DNA of 64,000 nucleotides from Cytophagaceae bacterium. Its GTDB lineage: Bacteria; Bacteroidota; Bacteroidia; Cytophagales; Spirosomataceae. The DNA lies in the NCBI GenBank assembly GCA_027486845.1, contig JAIXOL010000077.1, forward strand, positions 40,172 to 104,171, read 5' to 3'. Positions 26,146-32,348 of the stretch are shown here, piece after piece. Below the pieces are notes generated by a model. That model had not been told where the DNA came from. It ran no database searches and saw only the letters and a list, made by a program, of their open reading frames with translations. A program made the translations under genes and the position numbers. The number at the start of each line of letters is the position of its first letter. Position 1 is the stretch's first letter.

Positions 26146-27816
26146 TTAATTACAGCAACTGCCACAATCGTTGTATTGCCAGAAAAAGCCCCATTTTCTA
26201 ATATCTGGGTCGAGAGTTGAATTGCATAATTGAACGCCTCCACCTAAGTTTCCAGCAGCAAAAACTTTTCCACAAAGTTTTGATACTGTTGTCGTATTTT
26301 GATTCCCTGTTACGCCGCTTGGGTTTATATAATTGGTTGATGTGATTACCCAATTTAGATTTCCAGCTAAATTGGTCGAAAGAAGAAAGTTTTTACCAAT
26401 AGCTCCGCCAAACGTAGCCGAACTATTAATTGAACTACTGGCAGCGGTACATCTTCCCACGGCATAGCCATCTCCAAAACCCGTAAAATCAGCCCCCTGA
26501 AGTGTCAGGACTTCGTTGATTGTAGGTAAAGAAGCTCCATTTAAGTTAAGCGTCAAAATAATACCTCCGCCACTGATAGTTTTTCCTCCCAATGGAAATG
26601 TTCCTACTGGATTGGTACAAATTTTTAGTTTTGGAGCATAAGTTCCATTACTAAATCCACTTTCAAGTGTTGCTCTGAAAAGGTTTAGATTATCGGTAGC
26701 ATCATCGCCCGAATAGGCAATTTTATATGTATTGACAGGCACAAGATTTATATCGTAGCCAATGATGTAGATTCCTCTGCCAACTGCTGTTAGTGCAGTA
26801 GTTCCTGCAATACCAACAGAGCCTGTAAAAACAGAAGAAGGTGTAATAGTGCTATTAAAGCCGCCAACCACCAATACTTTATTGTCATAAAATAAGATGC
26901 TTTTCACAATTTCATTTTGCCCTACTGCTGGAGCATCGGTTATAACGCCTGCATTTGCAACAACAACATCTCCAGTTGTCAAAGATAATTTTCCAACAAA
27001 AACATCAGTATTTGTAGTGGCAGGTACACAATATGCACCTGTCATACCACTTTCGTAACCAGTGAAATAAAGATTACCTGCTTCGCCAAATGTTAAATCT
27101 ACACCATCATCATAGCCTGCACCTCCAAATTGTTTTGCCCATACAAAATTTCCTGCGAGGTCTAACTTTGCTATAAAAATATCAGACAAACCAGCTGAGG
27201 TAAGCGTAGTAGGGGTGGGAGTAGCAATTGTAACGGTATTATCAAAAGTGCCAATTACATAAACGCCTGAACTATTGGCTTTTATGGCATTTATTTTTAC
27301 ATTATACGGTGAGCCTACACCACTTACTGTGCCAATTCCTTTTGCCCATAGCGTATTTCCATAGGCATCATATTTACTGATAAAACCCCAACTACCCGTA
27401 CCTACCGTAATAGGGAAAGAGCCTAATTGGTATGTTAAACTTCCCATTGGATGACCCGGGCAAAAGCCAACTTCAAAAAGTTCGTCATTAAATGTGGCAC
27501 TTTGTGTAAATGAAACGATGTATGTTAAAGAACTTGGTCCAGTTAAAGCATAAGCATTCATGAGTCCCTTACAGCAACCTGTGGCATCATTGAAGCCAGC
27601 CGAAGCCGTGGCAGCCGTTGTACGCCAAACACTTCCGTCATAAATTCTTAAACAATTATTATCGGTATCATAGCAGGTACTTCCTTTTTGGGGACTTGGG
27701 ATTGCCAAAATTTGTGAGTAGGTTCGTTGAGCAAAGTCTAATCTGTTTGGTAATATATTTGTGTTTTGAGCAAAAACTGTCGCTGAAAACAAGAAAAATA
27801 AAAGTGTTTTTTTCAT
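26146..27816 (-). CDS. Secreted SBBP-repeat (beta-propeller) protein
   Basis: I place the start at 27816, where MKKTLLFFLFSATVFAQ gives a proper signal peptide; the longer frame adds 41 charged residues without support. The 556-residue product begins with the LDFAQRTYSQILAIPSPQKG and VWRTTAA segments seen in many surface proteins of this phylum, then has propeller-type units (FISKYDAYGNTLWAKGIG, FIAKLDLAGNFVWAKQFGG, DLTFGEAGNLYFTGY) matching the SBBP repeat. It ends in a Cys-rich tail (NDCGSCCN). No T9SS domain. It is last in the DUF3078 operon, 13 nt after the LytTR gene. Confidence 0.7.
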   Translation of the reverse strand: MKKTLLFFLFSATVFAQNTNILPNRLDFAQRTYSQILAIPSPQKGSTCYDTDNNCLRIYDGSVWRTTAATASAGFNDATGCCKGLMNAYALTGPSSLTYIVSFTQSATFNDELFEVGFCPGHPMGSLTYQLGSFPITVGTGSWGFISKYDAYGNTLWAKGIGTVSGVGSPYNVKINAIKANSSGVYVIGTFDNTVTIATPTPTTLTSAGLSDIFIAKLDLAGNFVWAKQFGGAGYDDGVDLTFGEAGNLYFTGYESGMTGAYCVPATTNTDVFVGKLSLTTGDVVVANAGVITDAPAVGQNEIVKSILFYDNKVLVVGGFNSTITPSSVFTGSVGIAGTTALTAVGRGIYIIGYDINLVPVNTYKIAYSGDDATDNLNLFRATLESGFSNGTYAPKLKICTNPVGTFPLGGKTISGGGIILTLNLNGASLPTINEVLTLQGADFTGFGDGYAVGRCTAASSSINSSATFGGAIGKNFLLSTNLAGNLNWVITSTNYINPSGVTGNQNTTTVSKLCGKVFAAGNLGGGVQLCNSTLDPDIRKWGFFWQYNDCGSCCN

Positions 27817-27829
27817 TTTATAAAGCTGC

Positions 27830-28144
27830 TTAAAGATTAATAATTTCAAAAAAAGCCTTTTTACGTCGGCGAGAAGGCTTACAAGTTTCTCCGTTTTGGA
27901 AAATAATTTTTTCGTGACTGATTTGTTTGATACAGTCAATATTGATAATCATGGATTTACTAATGCGAAAAAACTTTGGACACTCCCCAAAACGATTTCC
28001 TATTTCTTTGAGCGTTTTAGCTACTAGTATATTTTTCCCATTTGAAAGATATATGCGAGTATAATTGACATCGGCTTCTAGGCGAATGACTTCTTCGGGA
28101 TTTACATTTTGCCGTCCACCGATAAATATTGATGCTTGATTCAT
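27830..28144 (-). CDS. Stand-alone LytTR DNA-binding protein
   Basis: A 104-residue protein consisting of a LytTR domain only: VIRLEADVNYTRIYLSNGK, LVAKTLKEIGNRF, FFRISKSMIINIDCIKQI and the final strand KIIFQNGETCKPSRRRKKAF. The receiver domain of two-component LytTR regulators is absent, so it must be controlled by level, partner binding or phosphorylation-independent means. It lies 49 nt after the lipoprotein gene and 13 nt before the SBBP gene in the same operon. Confidence 0.85.
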   Translation of the reverse strand: MNQASIFIGGRQNVNPEEVIRLEADVNYTRIYLSNGKNILVAKTLKEIGNRFGECPKFFRISKSMIINIDCIKQISHEKIIFQNGETCKPSRRRKKAFFEIINL

Positions 28145-28193
28145 TAGTTTTATTTTATGGGGTATAGTGCTGATAGTAAGTTAGTTATGAAGG

Positions 28194-28937
28194 TTATTTT
28201 GGCGATTTTTCATAAGTATATTCAGTATTTGAAGTTGAAGTACCTGTCTGCACAGTAGCGTTGGTAATACAACCACATTCATTGATTTGATAGTTGAAAT
28301 TTGTGGTTATAGTTGCCAACCCAGTTGCGGCAATGGTCATAGTTTTAGGTGCATTATAAGATTGTTTTCCAAAGTGTTTTACTCCTTGAAAATCATTTGA
28401 TGTACTATAAAAAATATCAGTAAAGTAGGTAAAAGTGGTAGTTTTGGTGGCAGGACTACCAACATTACGAGTTGTTATGATTTTGGTCAAATTACCTGTT
28501 TGCCAACTATAATTTGATGTAAAAATCAGCAAACCTTGCTTCTCGACAAGCATTAGTAAATTACCTGCGGCATTGTAGGTGTAAGTACGACTAACTGGAA
28601 TCGCAGTACCTCCACCGATGTTTTCTCCTGTTGTTAATGAGCTAATTGCCAATTCGCGATCAGGAATAATCGTGTCGTCGATTGTGATGATTGAGGTAAT
28701 TGTCCCATTTTTAAAAGTTGCCGTTCCAAAGCTAAATTCATTGTTTTCTATGGAATTTAAACCTAACTTTTTTTCAATCAATCTTTCATCGCCGTCATAT
28801 ATTAAGCGATAATAATTAGGCCCTGTTTCTATATTTTTAAGGCGTTTGTCAGTACAGTTAAATGTGGTTACGATTGGGGGTTCGCAAGAAGTAATTATCG
28901 TAGTGATAGTTATAATCAAAAAGTATAAATTTTTCAT
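28194..28937 (-). CDS. Lipoprotein, function unknown
   Basis: A 247-residue protein with a lipoprotein signal peptide: hydrophobic ITITTIITSC, with the lipobox Cys at about residue 18. The rest is beta-rich, with RTYTYNAAGNLLMLVEKQG and NYSWQTGNLTKIITT units resembling the YD/RHS-like DUF4595 type of repeat. Probably outer-membrane anchored. It begins 9 nt after the DUF3078 gene, so it belongs to that operon. Confidence 0.65.
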   Translation of the reverse strand: MKNLYFLIITITTIITSCEPPIVTTFNCTDKRLKNIETGPNYYRLIYDGDERLIEKKLGLNSIENNEFSFGTATFKNGTITSIITIDDTIIPDRELAISSLTTGENIGGGTAIPVSRTYTYNAAGNLLMLVEKQGLLIFTSNYSWQTGNLTKIITTRNVGSPATKTTTFTYFTDIFYSTSNDFQGVKHFGKQSYNAPKTMTIAATGLATITTNFNYQINECGCITNATVQTGTSTSNTEYTYEKSPK

Positions 28938-28946
28938 AGTTGCAAA

Positions 28947-29849
28947 TTATAATGTGAGTGAATAAGCCAAGAGTATGACTTGATTATAATAAGGTTTGTA
29001 AGGTTTTTGGGCTAAATCTCCTTTCAGAATGGCACGATGTGACAAAGAAAGATTTTTGATAATATTAATCTTTGTAATGAATGTTCCGCCCATTTTTCCA
29101 TTTTTGAGAATGTTTTCAAAGTAATTTGATGAAACATTGAGCCTGTAATTGATTTCGGCTCGTTTCTTAAATTTCTTTGTTATCCAGATATTTGTTTCGG
29201 CACCCAACACCTCATTGACTTTCTTTTTATAATGACCATCAGGATTTTGTTCTTCTATAAATTGTCCTTTATCGGCAATTTTCTGGTCAGTTAAGCCAAA
29301 GAATTGCACCGAATAAGGCGAAATCGAAATACCGAGCCATTTGTTGGGCTGATACTTAATACCTGGCGAAAGTGAGTATTTATAAGGGTTCAAAAAGCGT
29401 TGAATCTGCCCCAATTGCTCATAATCTTGTAAATAATTGCCTTCATAAAGTTTGAAAATCTGCGATTCGGCTTTAGCAATAAGATTGAAATTCCAAACGC
29501 CACCTTTTTTGATTGAATACGAAAAATCGTGGAGGGTTTGTACTTGGTCGGCAGTATTTTGGGAAGCCGAATTGGCTTTAGATTTATAAAATGAAAACGT
29601 CCAGTGTAATTCGTTTTGGGCAGTAAAGCGGCTATTTTCTTTGATATAATTGGCTGTTAAGTCTAAGGCTTCCGTAGTCGAAAAACCTGTTTTTGGGGCA
29701 TTGGTCGGTGCATTAATGTTTAATGTATGCGATAGATTAAACCCCATACCGACCACAAATTCCCATTTTGGAGTTTTCTCGGTGCTATCTGTTTGGGCGA
29801 TTGTTTCTGAGAAAACAAGAAATAGTATAATATAAATTATATTTTTCAT
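28947..29849 (-). CDS. DUF3078 outer-membrane beta-barrel protein
   Basis: The start is set at 29849 (MKNIIYIILFLVFSETIAQ, a signal peptide); the 57 extra upstream codons overlap the promoter. The 300-residue product has alternating hydrophobic strands typical of a barrel and matches DUF3078: WEFVVGMGFNLSHT, ENELHWTFSFYKSKAN-like strands, KYSLSPGIKYQPNKWLGIS and a final RAILKGDLAQKPYKPYYNQ segment. It is the first gene of a four-gene operon (barrel, lipoprotein, LytTR, SBBP protein). A GTTTACC-type promoter shared with the neighbouring sigma gene lies 63-98 nt upstream. Confidence 0.75.
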   Translation of the reverse strand: MKNIIYIILFLVFSETIAQTDSTEKTPKWEFVVGMGFNLSHTLNINAPTNAPKTGFSTTEALDLTANYIKENSRFTAQNELHWTFSFYKSKANSASQNTADQVQTLHDFSYSIKKGGVWNFNLIAKAESQIFKLYEGNYLQDYEQLGQIQRFLNPYKYSLSPGIKYQPNKWLGISISPYSVQFFGLTDQKIADKGQFIEEQNPDGHYKKKVNEVLGAETNIWITKKFKKRAEINYRLNVSSNYFENILKNGKMGGTFITKINIIKNLSLSHRAILKGDLAQKPYKPYYNQVILLAYSLTL

Positions 29850-29911
29850 AGTTGCTTTATTAAAATGTCTTTCCCCTACCTTCTTTAAGTCGAATCGGTT
29901 TTTGCTTGTTT

Positions 29912-29947
29912 GATAGATGAATGGCGTAACATGAAAAAGGTAAACAG
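29912..29947 (-). promoter_or_regulatory. ECF-type promoter of the DUF3078 operon
   Basis: Read on the minus strand, CTGTTTACC (29947-29939), a 19-nt spacer and CATCTATC (29919-29912). The upstream element and the 20-nt stretch CTGTTTACCTTTTTCATGTT are identical to those before the gene at 31600. Confidence 0.7.
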
Positions 29948-29977
29948 TTTTTTGAAAAATATTTTCTGAAAAACAAA

Positions 29978-30011
29978 AAACCACTGACAATTCGTTGATT
30001 ATCAGTGGTTT
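29978..30011. terminator. Hairpin terminator
   Basis: AAACCACTGA at 29978-29987 pairs with TCAGTGGTTT at 30002-30011. It separates the sigma/anti-sigma transcript from the DUF3078 operon. Confidence 0.8.
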
Positions 30012-30031
30012 GTAAAACAAAATAGTTTGTT

Positions 30032-30772
30032 TTATTTCAGTAAGGCTTTGGCTTTTTCGGCAAATTCAGAATTGCTTTTAGCAATTTTTTGAAGTAATGC
30101 CTTGGCTTTTGGCTTATCATCTTGTTTCAAATATATCAAGGCAATTGCCCATTCGGCTTTCTCGGCATAGACGCTATCTTGCAAGGTTTTCATCGAAAGT
30201 TGCTCAATGGCTTTGGCATAATTACCTTTTGCCGAATACGATAAACCCAAATAATAAATCTCTTCGGGTGTTTTTTCTTGCTTTTTTTCTATGGTCAAAA
30301 TCACTTGGTCATAGTTTTTTTCGCTGAAAGCTTGTATCCATACACTTCGTTGGTCATCGCCTTGTAGCGTGCCAGGGTTTTGTGCCAAAAGCTCCGTAAA
30401 ATATTTATCTTGATCAACCTCAGCAGTCATTTCTGGGTTTTTATCAGAAAAATAAAACCAACCAATTCCTAATACAACTGCCAAAATTGCGGCAATTCGA
30501 GCCAAACCACTGATTGATAAAAAAGGCTTTTTCACTACTTTCATTTCGCTTGGCACAAACGCAACTTCTTCTTGTAGCCATACTTTTACCTGATTTTTCA
30601 GCTGCTGCACCTCATTTTCTTTCACAAAACCTCGAATCTGCTTGTGCAAAGCCAATTCAGCAACCAAATCCTTATCTGCATTCAAGCGGTTTTCAAAAGT
30701 TGCTTTATCTTCCGCTGTCAATTCATTGTTTAGGTACGCTTCAATGAGTTCGGTGTTGTCTTTCTTTCTCAT
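30032..30772 (-). CDS. Putative anti-sigma factor with one TM helix and periplasmic TPR
   Basis: The start at 30772 (MRKKDNTELIEAYLNNELT) lies 5 nt after the sigma gene stop, giving tight coupling. The 246-residue product has a cytoplasmic N-terminal part (1-85) with an LIEAYLNNELTAEDKATFEN segment like the N-terminal helices of zinc-less anti-sigma factors in this phylum, one transmembrane helix at about 91-108, and a periplasmic C-terminal part with TPR-like helices (YYLGLSYSAKGNYAKAIEQL). Predicted to hold the ECF sigma factor at the membrane and release it on an envelope signal sensed by the TPR part; this role is inferred from position and topology. Confidence 0.7.
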   Translation of the reverse strand: MRKKDNTELIEAYLNNELTAEDKATFENRLNADKDLVAELALHKQIRGFVKENEVQQLKNQVKVWLQEEVAFVPSEMKVVKKPFLSISGLARIAAILAVVLGIGWFYFSDKNPEMTAEVDQDKYFTELLAQNPGTLQGDDQRSVWIQAFSEKNYDQVILTIEKKQEKTPEEIYYLGLSYSAKGNYAKAIEQLSMKTLQDSVYAEKAEWAIALIYLKQDDKPKAKALLQKIAKSNSEFAEKAKALLK

Positions 30773-30777
30773 AATTT

Positions 30778-31320
30778 CTAAGCAGCTAATTCGTAATAAA
30801 ATTTCTTTAAATATTGCAGACACCTATATTTAGTTGCCTTCACGGTGTCAGTATTTTTAAAATTCATTTTTTCAATCAATTCGTCCTGTCTTTCTTTATA
30901 AATAATGGTGGCATTCAATAAATCTCGACATTTAGTATCGAGTTTTTCCCACGCCGACTTGATGCTTTGTTCTTGATGATAATCATCTTTTTCTTGAATC
31001 ATTTTACTCAAAAAGTCTTGTTCATCGGTGGGTAGTTGTAGCTCAAAATCGGAGTCATTTCGGGCATCAATCGAAACGCCAGTAAAACGTTTTTCTTTAC
31101 GTAATTCACCCAACCACAAGTTTTTGGCCATCACATAGACCAATGCAAAATGATTATCGGCGTGCGTGATTTTGCCTTGCTGTGCATTTACCCAAAAGCG
31201 AGAAATTGCTTCGGCAAAAACATCTTCAATATCAGCTTGGTTGGTTGTCAGATTTCGGAGGCGAGGCTTACAATATTTCCAGCAATCGTTGTAAAAAGCC
31301 CTAAATTCAGTTGGGTTCAT
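30778..31320 (-). CDS. ECF-type RNA polymerase sigma factor
   Basis: A 180-residue sigma-70-family protein. Region 2 reads DIEDVFAEAISRFWVNAQQG with ALVYVMAKNLWLGELRKEKR, and region 4 reads LDTKCRDLLNATIIYKERQD followed by a helix-turn-helix (EKMNFKNTDTVKATKYRC). It lacks regions 1 and 3, as ECF factors do. It is followed 5 nt later by a putative anti-sigma gene. A GTTTACC element upstream of its own start suggests autoregulation. Confidence 0.85.
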   Translation of the reverse strand: MNPTEFRAFYNDCWKYCKPRLRNLTTNQADIEDVFAEAISRFWVNAQQGKITHADNHFALVYVMAKNLWLGELRKEKRFTGVSIDARNDSDFELQLPTDEQDFLSKMIQEKDDYHQEQSIKSAWEKLDTKCRDLLNATIIYKERQDELIEKMNFKNTDTVKATKYRCLQYLKKFYYELAA

Positions 31321-31380
31321 TTATAAATAGGTAGGTGTTTTTAATTCTGCCACATAATTAAACCATCTTCATCTGATTTC

Positions 31381-31415
31381 CAAATAGTGAATGGGTTTTC
31401 TTGAAAAGGTAAACA
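31381..31415 (-). promoter_or_regulatory. ECF-type promoter of the sigma factor gene
   Basis: On the minus strand, TGTTTACC (31415-31408), an 18-nt spacer and CACTATTTG (31389-31381). The upstream element is the same as at the three sibling promoters; the spacer is one base shorter and the downstream box is weaker. The ATG lies about 60 nt further on. Confidence 0.5.
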
Positions 31416-31421
31416 AGAAAT

Positions 31422-31456
31422 AATGGTGAATGCTAAATAGTGAATATTTAATATGC
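31422..31456. repeat. Heptamer-periodic tract, locus 5
   Basis: Five 7-mers (AATGGTG, AATGCTA, AATAGTG, AATATTT, AATATGC) in the spacer between the sigma gene and the divergent secreted-protein gene. No inverted arm is obvious. It sits between the two GTTTACC promoters. Confidence 0.45.
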
Positions 31457-31502
31457 TGATTATCAATTGTTTGAGAAATATTTTTTATTTTTTTCTTGAA
31501 AG

Positions 31503-31538
31503 CTGTTTACCTTTTTCATGTTGAACGATTCATACTAC
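31503..31538 (+). promoter_or_regulatory. ECF-type promoter of the secreted glycine-zipper protein
   Basis: CTGTTTACC (31503-31511), a 19-nt spacer and CATACTAC (31531-31538), about 60 nt before the start codon. Element sequence and spacing match the promoters of the DUF3078 operon and of the barrel gene at 35810. Confidence 0.7.
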
Positions 31539-31599
31539 AAAACAGCAAAAAACCGAAACGGCTTAAAGGAAGTAGGTAAACTTTTTAAAATCTAAAACA

Positions 31600-32301
31600 A
31601 TGAAAAAAGTATTAGTAGTTATTGCCTTGATGATTTTTTCATCACAAATATTTGCTCAAGTTGAACGAAAAGCCATTCAAGAAAAAGGAATTTCATATAA
31701 GAATCCTGATAATCCGTATGATGCTGCTGGGCAAAAACATAATGATGGTGTAAGTTTTATTATGAGAAAATTAAAAAACAAACAAAATGTGACAAAAAAA
31801 GACATTGTTGATGCTACCGTAGAGTATCTAAAGGAAGAGCCTATAAAAGAGATTGGTGCAAAAATAATGAGTGATAATAGTTTCCCCACCGTTACCAAGA
31901 AAACCTATCCATCTGTATCTCAATCAATACTAAGCGAAGTAAGTGCCACATTTGAAAATTCAGAAAACTTACAATCATTTATAAATGCTATAAAATCTAT
32001 TGAAGCAAAAGTATTAGTTTCAAAATCAATAAAAGAAGATGATAAAGTTGCATTGCTCAAATCATTAGCTGTTGGAAGGTATAGTGCATTTTTCTGGAAT
32101 AATTATGATAATGGTGGAAATCCTGCTGGTAAAATAAAATGGAGTACAATTAAGAATGATTTAGAAGGTGCTGGCACTGGAGCTGGAATTGGTGGGGCGA
32201 TTGGAGGCCCTGGTGGTGCGGCTATTGGAGCTGTCGCAGGGGCAATTATTGGTTCGTGCTGTGCTGCTTACGATATTCAAAAGGGGAATAATAAAAATTG
32301 A
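31600..32301 (+). CDS. Secreted protein with C-terminal glycine zipper
   Basis: A 233-residue exported protein with signal peptide MKKVLVVIALMIFSSQIFAQ. Soon after comes NPYDAAGQKHNDGVSFI, an Asn-Pro-Tyr-Asp, Gly, His-Asn motif I associate with a family of short Bacteroidota exported proteins, then a helical middle rich in Lys, Glu and Ser. The last 40 residues contain GAGTGAGIGGAIGGPGGAA and GAVAGAIIGSCCAA, a strongly hydrophobic glycine zipper able to insert into membranes, as in YMGG-type proteins and class II bacteriocins. It is divergent from the sigma gene and has its own ECF-type promoter. Role unknown. Confidence 0.75.
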   Translation: MKKVLVVIALMIFSSQIFAQVERKAIQEKGISYKNPDNPYDAAGQKHNDGVSFIMRKLKNKQNVTKKDIVDATVEYLKEEPIKEIGAKIMSDNSFPTVTKKTYPSVSQSILSEVSATFENSENLQSFINAIKSIEAKVLVSKSIKEDDKVALLKSLAVGRYSAFFWNNYDNGGNPAGKIKWSTIKNDLEGAGTGAGIGGAIGGPGGAAIGAVAGAIIGSCCAAYDIQKGNNKN

Positions 32302-32312
32302 TATAATACTTA

Positions 32313-32348
32313 AACAAGGCATAGTATTCAATTATGCCTTGTTTTTTT
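32313..32348. terminator. Bidirectional terminator
   Basis: AACAAGGCATA at 32313-32323 pairs with TATGCCTTGTT at 32333-32343, followed by a T-run. It separates the convergent glycine-zipper and CHAT genes; its far end overlaps the CHAT stop region. Confidence 0.85.

Noticed and set aside
31575..31581. GGTAAAC near the start of the glycine-zipper gene as a fifth ECF promoter
   Set aside because: Opposite orientation, inside the leader, and no CATAC-like box 18-19 nt away.
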